A stretch of DNA of 64,000 nucleotides from CAJOLV01 sp045631885 (lineage in GTDB: Bacteria > Bacillota_I > Bacilli_A > RFN20 > CAG-826), in the NCBI GenBank assembly GCA_045631885.1, contig JAZQVN010000023.1, positions 24,676 to 88,675 on the forward strand, read 5' to 3'. The first letter of the stretch is position 1; every line of letters begins with the position of its first letter. This document shows positions 40,529 through 49,994 of the stretch, piece after piece. The notes under the pieces were generated by a model. The model searched no databases. It worked only from the letters and a program-made list of their open reading frames with translations, and was not told the origin of the DNA. Both the position numbers and the translations under genes were made by a program.

Positions 40529-42442
40529 ATGGTAAAAGCGGAAAAAGTAAATAGAAAGAAAGCTTTACAGAGAGTTAGAGGCAACATTGCACTTCTAAGA
40601 AATGGTGAACATACACTTAAAAGTGTATATGACATCATTTTTTCTCATCCTGATTTCACATTTTTAAATGTCATCAATAACTATGGTTATGATGAAATCA
40701 CCTATGAAAAAGCCAAAATGTTTAATGAATGCTTTGCCTGTTATTTTAAAAATAACATCAAAACAAAGAGCAAATATGTTGGTTTACTTTTAGATAACTC
40801 CAAAGAATGGATTTATTCTTTTTATGGCCTTTTATTATGCGGATACACACCTGTGTTATTAAGCACCGCGAACGATTATAGCGAGATCAACATTGTCGTT
40901 GATAAATTACATTTTGATTACCTCATTACTGATAAAAAGATTTCTATTCCAAATGTAAATCTTATCAATCCATTTGAGATCAAATTTAGCAAAGCTAATT
41001 GTTCTTTTGATAATGAATTCGCTAATGAGATAGTCTTTCTTTCATCAGGAACTTCCGGTGAACCCAAGGTTGTCTTTTATAACGGAGAACAAGTTTGTAA
41101 CCAAATATATAACGCTGGCGAGATATTAGAAAGCGATAAGAATATTGGCAAAGCCTATAAAGGCTTAGTAAAACATTTAATCATTCTTCCTTTCTATCAT
41201 ATCTTTGGTTTATTCGCGGTTTTATTATGGTTCATGTTCTTTAATATCCCATTTGTTTTACCGAGCAGCTTAAGTCCAAAGAGCATCAAACAAGCATGTT
41301 TGTTGGCAAAGCCAACACATATATTTGCTGTCCCGTTATTCTGGGAGAGCATTGATTCATTAATCAAAGCGAAAGTGGATACTGAAAAGAAACAAAAGGA
41401 ATTAGATAAAGCATTTAAGTTATCAAGCTTCTTGCAGCGTCATTTCAATTCTTTTGGCACATATTTAGTGAGAGAAGTGGTGTTTAAAAAATACCTCAAT
41501 GAAATATTTGGTGTATCAATTAGATTCTGCGTTAGTGGCGGAGCTTTCCTTAAGGAAGACACGCTTAAAACAATCAATTTATTAGGCTATCCACTCGTTA
41601 ATGGATATGGATCTACAGAAATAGGAATCACATCATTATGCGAATCTAACACATTTAAAAAACGTTTATCTTTATCAATTGGTAAACCATTTAGATATGT
41701 GAATTATCGAATTGATAATGGTTCACTTAAAGTGAACGCTCCATCATCTTCTAGACATATCATCGATGGTAAAGAAGAAATCATTTTAAAAGATAATGAT
41801 TGGATTGATACTCGTGACTTAGTGGAGGATAGAAATGGTGCGTTCTACCTATTAGGTAGAGATGATGAAATCATCATCCAAGGTGATGGTGAGAATTTAT
41901 CTTTACCATTAATGGAAAAAAGTATTGTTTTACCAACCGCAAAAGAATTTGCTTTAGTGGAGCAAAATAAAAACATTGTGTTAATTGCTTCATACAATGA
42001 ATTGATGCCTTTAGATATAGTAATTAAAGAATTAAATAGTATTAATAACAAACACATTTCATCCATCTATTACACAAATATTGCTTTACCAAAGGCTAAT
42101 TCGTTAAAAACGAAAAGAAATGAATTAAAACAATTATTAGCAAATCAAAAAGAATCATTCATCCCATTAAAAGATTTAAAAGAAAAAGGAATTAATAATT
42201 CTGTTTCCACTGATGATAAGATATTAGAAATTGTTATTTCTTCTTTTAAGAAGGCATTCCCTGAAATGAAGATCAATCCAAATAGCCATTTCTATAATGA
42301 ATTAGGTGGGAATAGCCTTAAATATTTTATGCTAATTAACATCATTGAAGAAAAAATAGAAAAGCAATTACAAATCGATTACGACAATCCTCCATGTACC
42401 CCGGCATCGTTTGTTCCTTTAATTGAAAAAGCCTTGGTATGA
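40529..42442 (+). CDS. Acyl-adenylating enzyme fused to a carrier-protein domain
   Basis: A 637-residue ANL-superfamily enzyme. The ATP loop FLSSGTSGEPKVV is near residue 170, YHIFGLFAVLLW is in the middle, NGYGSTEIG is the adenylate motif and RDLVEDRNGAFYLLGR the late motif. The C-terminal 80 residues are an acyl/peptidyl carrier domain, with the phosphopantetheine Ser in ELGGNSLKYF (about 595). It should activate a fatty or other carboxylic acid and load it on its own carrier. It is followed, with overlaps, by an LRAT-type and a tandem acyltransferase gene, which suggests carrier-bound acyl transfer to a lipid. TATAAT (40502-40507) is its likely -10. Confidence 0.85.
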   Translation: MVKAEKVNRKKALQRVRGNIALLRNGEHTLKSVYDIIFSHPDFTFLNVINNYGYDEITYEKAKMFNECFACYFKNNIKTKSKYVGLLLDNSKEWIYSFYGLLLCGYTPVLLSTANDYSEINIVVDKLHFDYLITDKKISIPNVNLINPFEIKFSKANCSFDNEFANEIVFLSSGTSGEPKVVFYNGEQVCNQIYNAGEILESDKNIGKAYKGLVKHLIILPFYHIFGLFAVLLWFMFFNIPFVLPSSLSPKSIKQACLLAKPTHIFAVPLFWESIDSLIKAKVDTEKKQKELDKAFKLSSFLQRHFNSFGTYLVREVVFKKYLNEIFGVSIRFCVSGGAFLKEDTLKTINLLGYPLVNGYGSTEIGITSLCESNTFKKRLSLSIGKPFRYVNYRIDNGSLKVNAPSSSRHIIDGKEEIILKDNDWIDTRDLVEDRNGAFYLLGRDDEIIIQGDGENLSLPLMEKSIVLPTAKEFALVEQNKNIVLIASYNELMPLDIVIKELNSINNKHISSIYYTNIALPKANSLKTKRNELKQLLANQKESFIPLKDLKEKGINNSVSTDDKILEIVISSFKKAFPEMKINPNSHFYNELGGNSLKYFMLINIIEEKIEKQLQIDYDNPPCTPASFVPLIEKALV

Positions 42443-42825
42443 AGTGGATTATTAGAACTTTAAAACCTGGTGATCATATTAGAGTTGGCCGTGGAATGTA
42501 TTACCATCATGGAGTGTATATTGGAGATAACGAAGTCATCCATTATACTGGGGAAAGCGGCGATTCAATCGATAAACCTGAATTGGTAGAAGTTAAGAAA
42601 ACATCAATAGAGTTTTTCTCACAAAGTGGCATCGTTGAGATTGCCTCTTTATCTTTTTTTGAAAAATTATTTTCAAGAAGTAGAAAAAAACGTATTCTAT
42701 TAGCAGTCAATTCTATTGGCGAAAAGAATTACGATTTTCTTAATAATAACTGCGAAACATTGGCGAATAAATGTTGTTATAGATGTCAATTGACTTCGCA
42801 AGTAAAAGATAAGAAGGCATTATGA
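42439..42825 (+). CDS. LRAT/NC-domain protein (probable acyltransferase or lipid hydrolase)
   Basis: A 128-residue protein with the LRAT (NC) domain signature. GDHIRVGRGMYYHHGVYIG provides the catalytic His region, VIHYTG follows, and NNNCETLANKCC has the catalytic Cys in the NCE context. Members transfer or remove acyl groups on phospholipids or retinoids through a Cys-acyl intermediate. It overlaps both neighbours by four bases, so it is translationally coupled to the acyl-activating enzyme and the tandem acyltransferase. Confidence 0.82.
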   Translation: MKWIIRTLKPGDHIRVGRGMYYHHGVYIGDNEVIHYTGESGDSIDKPELVEVKKTSIEFFSQSGIVEIASLSFFEKLFSRSRKKRILLAVNSIGEKNYDFLNNNCETLANKCCYRCQLTSQVKDKKAL

Positions 42826-44195
42826 AAAAGGTATTTTACGCGATATTCCGTATTTTTCTCCTAATAACTGGATTCATTCCTTTTATCATTTTCATTAAGC
42901 CAAAATTCTTCTATGTCTCTCAAAAAGCTAAGAAAGAATTCAAAAAGAACAAAAAAGGAGTCTTGTATGTTCCTAATCATACAAGTGTTCTTGATTATTA
43001 TTCATTCGTTTTTAAAAGATGGTACAGATACGTTCACACGGTTGTCGCAGAAGTTGTTTATAAAAACAAATTTATGGGTTTATTAAATAATACAATGGGC
43101 AATATTAAAGTCGATCGTACAAATGGCCAAAACGCTTTAGCGATTAAAACAACAATCGATTATTTAAATAAAAAGAAAATAGTTTTGATTTTTCCTGAAG
43201 GAAAATTAGAAGAAAAGCCAGGAGTGGTGCAAGATTTTAATCAAACATTTGCGTGGTTATCTTTAAAAACTGGTAAACCAATTGTTCCCTTCTACATTGA
43301 TGGAAGATATGGCTTATTTAAAAGATTAACAATTGTCGTTGGAGAAACTATCTATCCAAACAATGTCGAAGAAGATGAAATCAGTGATGAAGAAGTCAAT
43401 AATCTTTCTGAATTAACAAGAAATAAGATTAAAAAGATGGCGACAATTTGTCGTGACCATAAAAAATATAAAACTAAAAAGATTTTCACGACAAAGTACT
43501 GGCTCCTTGATTTTACAAAAATCACGTCTATTCCAATATTCTATTTTGTTTTCCCCACAAAGAAATACTATTTAGGAGATAAAAAGAAAATCAGAGCGGC
43601 TTTAAAAGATAACGCTTTGATATGCGCAAATCATGTTGGACCATGCGACGTTATGTTTATCTATCTTCACTTCTTATCTCGAAGAATCAGAATCATCACC
43701 GCAGAAGATGTTTATTTCTCAAAATTCTTTAATTTTGTTTTAAAGAGAAGTGGAAATATTAAATATCACCGTAACACGATGCAAAAAGTCGACCTTCAAG
43801 CATTTAGAGAAGCAATTGATACTTTAAATGGTCGTGGAGTAGTGGCTATCTTCCCTGAAGGACATATCAACTTTAGTGGAAAACTGGATGATACATTCCA
43901 AGGTGGCGCATCCACTTTGTCATTGATGACAAATACACCAATTATTCCGTTTATATTCGTTAACCCATATAAGTATTTCTGTTTCAATAGAGTCGTGTTA
44001 GGTGAACCAATTTATCCATCAGATTATTTCGATGATTTAACACATATAGACACGGATAAAATATCAGCATTTAACGATATTATTTATAACAAGATGAAAG
44101 AGTTGTATGATTATTCATTGAGTAAACGTAGCAAGAACTACGACAAGAAACGATATTTTAAATCGTTTGAAGAAAAACAAAATACAACAAAGTAA
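42822..44195 (+). CDS. Tandem-duplicated PlsC-type acyltransferase
   Basis: A 457-residue protein with two acyltransferase units. Unit one has NHTSVLD (His-x4-Asp, about residue 52) and IFPEGKLE (about 123); unit two has NHVGPCD (about 269) and IFPEGHIN (about 343). Both catalytic His/Asp pairs and both FPEG motifs are intact, so it could acylate two positions. An N-terminal membrane helix (7-27) and a hydrophobic segment before unit two anchor it. It overlaps the LRAT gene. Single proteins with two PlsC domains are uncommon. Confidence 0.87.
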   Translation: MKKVFYAIFRIFLLITGFIPFIIFIKPKFFYVSQKAKKEFKKNKKGVLYVPNHTSVLDYYSFVFKRWYRYVHTVVAEVVYKNKFMGLLNNTMGNIKVDRTNGQNALAIKTTIDYLNKKKIVLIFPEGKLEEKPGVVQDFNQTFAWLSLKTGKPIVPFYIDGRYGLFKRLTIVVGETIYPNNVEEDEISDEEVNNLSELTRNKIKKMATICRDHKKYKTKKIFTTKYWLLDFTKITSIPIFYFVFPTKKYYLGDKKKIRAALKDNALICANHVGPCDVMFIYLHFLSRRIRIITAEDVYFSKFFNFVLKRSGNIKYHRNTMQKVDLQAFREAIDTLNGRGVVAIFPEGHINFSGKLDDTFQGGASTLSLMTNTPIIPFIFVNPYKYFCFNRVVLGEPIYPSDYFDDLTHIDTDKISAFNDIIYNKMKELYDYSLSKRSKNYDKKRYFKSFEEKQNTTK

Positions 44196-44224
44196 TTATC
44201 AAAGGTATTAGAGAGGTAGCAAAA

Positions 44225-46243
44225 ATGAGCAAACAAATCAGCTTGAACAAAAGATGGAAAGAGGTTGTTTTCGCCATCAGTGGTTTAGGACCAAATTTAT
44301 TGATGGTTTTGATGATGGCCTATTTCACAGACGCAGTTATTCCAACTGGATTAGCCGCGGATATTGATTTCTGGAGCTATTCCGGAGTGACAATTGTCTC
44401 TGTCATCATATTCCCAATTTTGTGGACACTTGGAAGAATTTTTGATGGCGTGATCGACGTCCCACTCGCCGCATTAACAGACTCCATTAAAAGTAAAAAA
44501 GGAAAGAGATTCCTTACCATTCTCATCTCCTTCTTACCAATGGTTGTGTCATTTGTTTTATGTTGGCTTCCAGTCTTTGGAAAAGGTGAAGATATCACAT
44601 TATCCCAGCAAATCGGCAATACAATTTGGATTTTTGCTTGGTCAATCGTCTTCTTTGCATCTTATACACTTGCATTAATTACCTTCTATGGAAGCTTAAG
44701 TGAAGTGTGCACAAACCAAACTCAAAGAGCGAGAGTTTCTGCTTATAAATCAGTCTTTGACACTATCTCTTATGCTTTAGTTTACGCAGCAATTCCTGCC
44801 ATCTTTAAATTAGTAAATATTCCAATTTGGAAAGTCGCTTTGTATCTCTCACCATTAATGTTAACCATCTTAATTCCGTTCTTATTTAGAAAGAATCAAG
44901 ATGCGGAAGAAATTCAAGAAGATACCAGCGTTAGCATTGGCAAATCAATCGCTTTGACGGTTAAATCTAAACCATTCATGAAATGGACACTCGTCAACTG
45001 TGTCACCTTCTTTGGACTTCAAATGTTCTTGGTTTCTCAAAACGCTTTAATTAGTGGTGTCATGAACTTAGGAGCGGGATGGGCGGCAATATTAAATACA
45101 TGTGCTTTTGCTCCTGTTCCATTAATGCTCTTCTTCTTTAATAGATTAAGAAAGAAGACCGGCATTAGATTTGTCTATCAAACTTGTTTATTAGCCTTTG
45201 GCGTAGCGATATTAGCCTTCCTATTTGGTAGCCAATATTTCTGGGGAGATCAACTCGCTCCAAAATTAATTATTGGCGCGGTTGGAAGTATTATTGGTAG
45301 CTGGGGTATTGGTGCCTTCTTCATGATGCCATATCTCATTCCAACAGTTATTGCTTCTGTTGAAGAAGAAATCACTCATAAAAACCACTCAGCGATGTAT
45401 TTCGCTGTCCAAGCTTTAACGACATCTGTCGTTGGAGCGATTGCTTCCTCTCTTGTTTATAACTACTTAAAGTTATGGGTTCAAGACGGAGTATCTGAAG
45501 GCGTTGCTTTCCAGTGGAAATGTGGCGTTTCTATGGGCCCATTCATCGTCGCAGTGATGTGCTTAATCGGTTTCTTCATTTGCTTCTTAATGCCAAAGAA
45601 CTATTCTGCGAAAGTCATTTATAATGACTTAAAATCCACCGCGGAAAAAGAAAAGAAGTCTTTGCTTAGAAAAATAGAAATTGAAAATAGCAAGCTAGAA
45701 GCCAAAATCGCAAAAATCAATAGCACTTCAATCTCTGAAGAAGAAAAGAAAGTGTTAATTGATGACTTAAAAAATAAGAACGCTATCTTAACTGCGAAGA
45801 TCAATATGAATATCGCAGAAAAAGATAAGATTATCGAATATCAATTCGATGAAAGCAAATCATCCGCGAACGAAGAAACACGCTTCTTCTATGATAAAGA
45901 AAGCTATTTAGCTAACGTCGGTTTATTCATCTTATCTGGTGGTATTTTCGGTTTAGTTAGCTACTTTGTGAGATTGTCTAGAGTCAAGAAACTCGGTATC
46001 AATTTTGCTGGTTGGCAAAAAGCTTTATATATCATCGGAGCGTTTGTTCCATTTGTATCTATTTATACAAATGTGATGATGGAAAAAGCTTTAGTTAAAT
46101 ATATCAACGAAAAAGATCCAGAGTTCAAAGGCAATGTTATCTTATCTGCTTGCAGCAGTGCTGTCTTACCAATGTTTATGAACGCTGTTGATATGGTGGA
46201 AAAAGACAGATTGTTCAACAAAATTGTTGATTTGAACAAATAA
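44225..46243 (+). CDS. GPH/MFS-type transporter with coiled-coil and extra C-terminal membrane domain
   Basis: A 672-residue protein. Residues 15-460 form a 12-helix GPH-type (MelB-like, MFS_2) transporter (LGRIFDGVIDVPLAALTDS in loop 2-3). Residues about 465-545 are a Lys/Glu-rich coiled coil, and the last 110 residues hold further membrane segments of a DUF4234-like type. The extension is unusual for GPH symporters, which end near residue 460. GAGAGG lies before the ATG, 29 bases after the acyltransferase gene, so it may export or flip the product of that operon; this is inference. Confidence 0.8.
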   Translation: MSKQISLNKRWKEVVFAISGLGPNLLMVLMMAYFTDAVIPTGLAADIDFWSYSGVTIVSVIIFPILWTLGRIFDGVIDVPLAALTDSIKSKKGKRFLTILISFLPMVVSFVLCWLPVFGKGEDITLSQQIGNTIWIFAWSIVFFASYTLALITFYGSLSEVCTNQTQRARVSAYKSVFDTISYALVYAAIPAIFKLVNIPIWKVALYLSPLMLTILIPFLFRKNQDAEEIQEDTSVSIGKSIALTVKSKPFMKWTLVNCVTFFGLQMFLVSQNALISGVMNLGAGWAAILNTCAFAPVPLMLFFFNRLRKKTGIRFVYQTCLLAFGVAILAFLFGSQYFWGDQLAPKLIIGAVGSIIGSWGIGAFFMMPYLIPTVIASVEEEITHKNHSAMYFAVQALTTSVVGAIASSLVYNYLKLWVQDGVSEGVAFQWKCGVSMGPFIVAVMCLIGFFICFLMPKNYSAKVIYNDLKSTAEKEKKSLLRKIEIENSKLEAKIAKINSTSISEEEKKVLIDDLKNKNAILTAKINMNIAEKDKIIEYQFDESKSSANEETRFFYDKESYLANVGLFILSGGIFGLVSYFVRLSRVKKLGINFAGWQKALYIIGAFVPFVSIYTNVMMEKALVKYINEKDPEFKGNVILSACSSAVLPMFMNAVDMVEKDRLFNKIVDLNK

Positions 46244-46311
46244 GTCGAAAAAAGTATTATATTATTTCTAAATGTTTTGCTATTCTATAAACAAGAAAGA
46301 AGGTTTTTCCC

Positions 46312-46773
46312 ATGAAAAATAAAATGTCAATCTGGGCAGTCATCATCTTGATCGCGACAATTATTTCTCTCGTCCTCTTGGTCACAGAAATCGTTTTCAC
46401 CGCTATAGGTATTCCTGCCGCTACAGAAGCTGCGAAACAAGCTGCTGAACAAGAAGCTGGTGGAGATCAAGCCGCAATCGAATTAGCCGTCGGTATTGCT
46501 ATTGGCGCAATTATTGTTATTTTAGTCTTCAGTTCACTCTTTGATGTTCTCAAGATTATTGGTGGATTCTTATTCTCTCTCAAAGGCAGATGGGGTATGT
46601 TCTGCATTATCGTTAACATCATCTCCTTAGCTTTTGGACTCTATAACTTCATTAATGATCTTACCAAAGGTGCTAATGCAGCCAATATCGTCACACACGT
46701 GCTCGGTCTTGCTATTAGCGTCTTACTCGTCGTCGCTTGCTTCAAACACCGCGCTGAACTTAGAGGTGCATAA
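46312..46773 (+). CDS. Small membrane protein of unknown function
   Basis: A 153-residue protein with four predicted membrane helices (about 8-33, 60-82, 95-115, 125-145). A soluble Ala/Glu-rich loop lies between helices 1 and 2 (TEAAKQAAEQEAGGDQAAIE). GAAGG lies before the ATG, and a TATTCT extended -10 lies upstream. No family recognised. Confidence 0.78.
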   Translation: MKNKMSIWAVIILIATIISLVLLVTEIVFTAIGIPAATEAAKQAAEQEAGGDQAAIELAVGIAIGAIIVILVFSSLFDVLKIIGGFLFSLKGRWGMFCIIVNIISLAFGLYNFINDLTKGANAANIVTHVLGLAISVLLVVACFKHRAELRGA

Positions 46774-46794
46774 TTCTTTAAGAACAAAAATGAG

Positions 46795-46820
46795 AAAAGG
46801 CCTTGCGCCTTTTTTCTTTT
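46795..46820 (+). terminator. Terminator after the small membrane protein gene
   Basis: AAAAGGC (46795-46801), CTTGC, GCCTTTT (46807-46813), then TTCTTTT. Confidence 0.85.
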
Positions 46821-46848
46821 GCATAATATGGTTATAATATAAATAGAT

Positions 46849-47556
46849 ATGGTTATAGCGATAATTCTCCTTTCTCTAGGGGCAATAACTTCGGGTATTT
46901 TTATTGCGAGCAAAGTAATAAATTACTCCTTGAAAACAATTGTTTTAAAGACAGTTGCCTCTTTATTCTTTGTCGCTTTAGCCATTTATTGTGCAGTTAT
47001 AACCCCAGAACATACTTTATTTAAAGTATTCCTCATTCTAGGTCTATCCTTTGGCCTATTAGGAGATGTTCTATTGGGATTTAAATATATCACCACAAAA
47101 ACAAAGAACTTGTGGATTCTCGCTGGTATGTTTGCCTTTGCTTTTGGACATATCTTCTATATTGTCGCGTTATTCGTAGAATACTATGTTCCAGGTAATC
47201 CATGGTTTGTCATGTTACCATTTATCACCGCGTTAGGCATATCGTTCCTCTACATGATTGTTTCTCGAAAAGTGGAAATATCATTTGGTAAGATGTTACC
47301 ATTTGGTATCTTCTATCTTCTTTGTTTAACTTCAATGGTGTCCACTGCGCTATACATGGCGATACTTCATGGATTCTCTAATGTTACTTCAGTAATGTTC
47401 TTTGCCGGAGCCTTATTCTTCATGGCTAGTGACTTTATGTTAACTGGTGCTTATTTCAAAAAAGGACAAAGACCAAAAGCCTATATGGCTATTTATTCTG
47501 TGTTCTATTATTTAGCTCAATTCATAATCGCATTTTCCTTATTCTTCATCCAATAA
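46849..47556 (+). CDS. YhhN family (TMEM86/lysoplasmalogenase-like) membrane protein
   Basis: A 235-residue protein with eight predicted membrane helices and the YhhN motifs LLGDVLLG, FAFGHIFYI and GALFFMASDFML, whose Asp and His residues are the presumed active site. Characterised members hydrolyse the vinyl-ether bond of lysoplasmalogens; activity here is inferred. TATAAT (46833-46838) lies about ten bases before the ATG with no ribosome site, so the mRNA is probably leaderless. Confidence 0.85.
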   Translation: MVIAIILLSLGAITSGIFIASKVINYSLKTIVLKTVASLFFVALAIYCAVITPEHTLFKVFLILGLSFGLLGDVLLGFKYITTKTKNLWILAGMFAFAFGHIFYIVALFVEYYVPGNPWFVMLPFITALGISFLYMIVSRKVEISFGKMLPFGIFYLLCLTSMVSTALYMAILHGFSNVTSVMFFAGALFFMASDFMLTGAYFKKGQRPKAYMAIYSVFYYLAQFIIAFSLFFIQ

Positions 47557-47598
47557 GTGAATTGATATTTTACAAAACACATAGTTTGTTAAAAAAAT

Positions 47599-47621
47599 GA
47601 CAAATAAAATTGTCTTTTTTT
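47599..47621 (+). terminator. Terminator after the YhhN gene
   Basis: GACAA (47599-47603), six-base loop, TTGTC (47610-47614), then seven T residues. Confidence 0.65.
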
Positions 47622-47665
47622 GTTATCTATTATGTATAATTGAAATGATTTGAAAGGTGGTAAAT

Positions 47666-48835
47666 ATGAAAAATAAATCATTTCTTATTCTCTTACCAGT
47701 CTTATCAGTAGCGTTGACCGGTTGTGGAAGCGTTTTAGATTACGCGACACACCTTGATGACTATGTTTTCACGATGAAATATCATGAAAGCTTCAATATC
47801 TTGCAATTAACTGATATCCACTGGAACGTCAATAGTTCAACATTCGAATCTAAGATTTATATGGACAAAGTCCTCGCCGAAGCTGACGCTCATGTGAAGG
47901 CCAGCCAAGGTGCGAATGCGAAGATTGACTTAGTCGAATTAACTGGTGATATGTTCATGCTTTCCAATTCTTACTTAGTAAGATCATTTGTTGGTTACTT
48001 TGAAGAAAAAGCTGAACAATATGGATTTATGTACACTCCTATCTGGGGTAACCACGATAGACATGGTCTTTATAATCCAAACTGGTTAGCCGATCAATTT
48101 GCTAAAGCAAAACATTGTTACTATTTTGAACCAGATGACAATTTATATGGTAGAAGTAACTTCATCATTAACTTAACTGCAGATGGTAATAAAAATAGTG
48201 AAGTTAAATGGCAACTCGCTCATTTAGATTCCGGTGCTTCTTTCTCCGAAACAAGCTTATCTCCATTCAGAGATTACGATTATATTCGTAAAGACCAAAC
48301 TGATTGGTGGCTCAAAGAACATAATAATGCTGGAGAAGATGTTCCAACAATTGCTTACTATCACATTCCACAACAAGACAATGGCGAGATGTGGGATGCT
48401 GTTAAAGCAGGTGCAACATATAAAAACAAATTCTTCAAATTAGAAGGCTTCGCTGATAATGGTACTGAAGCATATAAATCTAATTTCATTGAAGAAGGAC
48501 TTAAACACAATTTAAAAGGCGCATTTATGGGCCACGCTCATAACGTTGACTGGACTGTCGAAATGGAAGACGAAAATGGTAATTCATTGGTCTTAGGTTT
48601 AGGCGTCAAAACTGGTCCAGAACTATACTTCGCGCATATTGAAGCTGATTCAACAGATCCAGATATGCAATCCGGTTTAGCTTCTGTTGGTATCAATGAA
48701 AACTTTGATTTAATTGGTGCTGCATTAGTGACACTTACCGATGCTGAAAACAATATTCAAGGCGAATTTGATTTAGAACACTTATATTTAAATGAAAGGG
48801 CTTCTGGCGATTTCGTTAGATGGGTGAAATGGTAA
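47666..48835 (+). CDS. Metallophosphoesterase lipoprotein
   Basis: A 389-residue calcineurin-like phosphoesterase exported as a lipoprotein (signal ending VALTGC, Cys about 19). Metal ligands occur in order: LTDIHWN (DxH), ELTGDM (GD), GNHDRHG (GNHD), AYYHIP (His) and GHAHNVDW (GHxH), all intact. It acts outside the membrane, probably on a phosphodiester or phosphomonoester. The start at 47666 has AAGGTGG before it. It overlaps the next gene (TAATG). Confidence 0.9.
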   Translation: MKNKSFLILLPVLSVALTGCGSVLDYATHLDDYVFTMKYHESFNILQLTDIHWNVNSSTFESKIYMDKVLAEADAHVKASQGANAKIDLVELTGDMFMLSNSYLVRSFVGYFEEKAEQYGFMYTPIWGNHDRHGLYNPNWLADQFAKAKHCYYFEPDDNLYGRSNFIINLTADGNKNSEVKWQLAHLDSGASFSETSLSPFRDYDYIRKDQTDWWLKEHNNAGEDVPTIAYYHIPQQDNGEMWDAVKAGATYKNKFFKLEGFADNGTEAYKSNFIEEGLKHNLKGAFMGHAHNVDWTVEMEDENGNSLVLGLGVKTGPELYFAHIEADSTDPDMQSGLASVGINENFDLIGAALVTLTDAENNIQGEFDLEHLYLNERASGDFVRWVKW

Positions 48836-49830
48836 TGAAAAAGTTTTTTAGTAAGGATAATTTCATCCTCTCCGGCTTTGATTCAAAGCAAAGATTACAA
48901 TCATTAATCGTTTCTTGCGGTCTTATCTTCTTCTTCGTCCTCGCCTCATTAACATTCTTTAACGCTTTATATGCCTTTGCGGATTTTGTTGGCTCAATCG
49001 TTAGCGGTTCTGCAGATGTCGCGATTAAAGATATCACAAGATCTCTTCCATTACTCCTAACATGCTTTATGAGTATTTGGGCTTTATTACTCTTCCATGC
49101 TTGCTTCCGTAATACCGAAGGAAGATTAGTTAAATCATTAAAGAAAGATGCGATTTGTTTATTAGCTTTTGCTGGCGCTAACTTACTCGCGATTATCGTC
49201 ATGTTAATCATGGGTAAATTCCATTCCTTAGTGGAAGGCGCTCCATCAGCTTTATATCCATTAGATTCCATCCTCTTCTCTTTAATCTTTGTCGCTCTTG
49301 GTGTGTTCGTCTTAGTTTATTTAAGTAAACTCCAAGAAAAGATGCCATACTTAGTTCCTGCTAGAGGTCCAATCGTGAAGAAGGCTAGAGGTGCGTACTG
49401 CACATTCGTTACTTTCTGGTTATTGGTCGCGTTATTCAGCTTCTCAGGATTCTTCCTTGGCTTATTCATCCAAGACTTCAAACACGGATATTTATTCTTC
49501 TCTTTAGCGTTATTATTCGTCTTCTTAGTTAACATCTTATTCATTGGTATGTGGGAACTTTACTACAACCAATTAAAAGAAGAAAAGAAGAGAGAATTCT
49601 TACTCCCATTAGCTCTCTGTGGATTATGTGTTTCCGTCTTAGCAATGGTTCTCTATTTCGTTGGTTTAGGCCTTAACTTAGATGGACCAAGTAATGCTGG
49701 ATTTGGTATTTTACCAGTCGCATTCTCCGCGAGCGTTAACATCGCAACCTTAATCGTTGTCGCCACTCCATTCATTGTTTCGGTGGTCGCATTAATTAAA
49801 GGTTTGGTTTTTAGAAAAAAAGCTAAATAA
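48835..49830 (+). CDS. Multi-pass membrane protein of unknown function
   Basis: A 331-residue protein with about eight predicted membrane helices, beginning MKKFFSKDNFILSGFDSKQR. No motif I recognise. It is co-translated with the phosphoesterase lipoprotein (overlapping TAATG) and is followed by a strong terminator, so the two make one unit. Confidence 0.78.
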   Translation: MKKFFSKDNFILSGFDSKQRLQSLIVSCGLIFFFVLASLTFFNALYAFADFVGSIVSGSADVAIKDITRSLPLLLTCFMSIWALLLFHACFRNTEGRLVKSLKKDAICLLAFAGANLLAIIVMLIMGKFHSLVEGAPSALYPLDSILFSLIFVALGVFVLVYLSKLQEKMPYLVPARGPIVKKARGAYCTFVTFWLLVALFSFSGFFLGLFIQDFKHGYLFFSLALLFVFLVNILFIGMWELYYNQLKEEKKREFLLPLALCGLCVSVLAMVLYFVGLGLNLDGPSNAGFGILPVAFSASVNIATLIVVATPFIVSVVALIKGLVFRKKAK

Positions 49831-49846
49831 TTTCAAAAAATATTGC

Positions 49847-49883
49847 AAAACCCCGTTATTTTTCCGAAAATTCGGGGTTTTTC
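49847..49883 (+). terminator. Terminator after the membrane protein gene
   Basis: AAAACCCCG (49847-49855) with CGGGGTTTT (49873-49881), an inner hairpin, then TTCTTT. Confidence 0.88.
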
Positions 49884-49994
49884 TTTACAAAAATGCATTT
49901 AAATGAGAAAAATAATGAATGATTATAATATCACTTGCGTGTAAACTGATTTTGTTAGACGCGTTCATAGTTTTTTTGATAGGAGGCCTCTATT

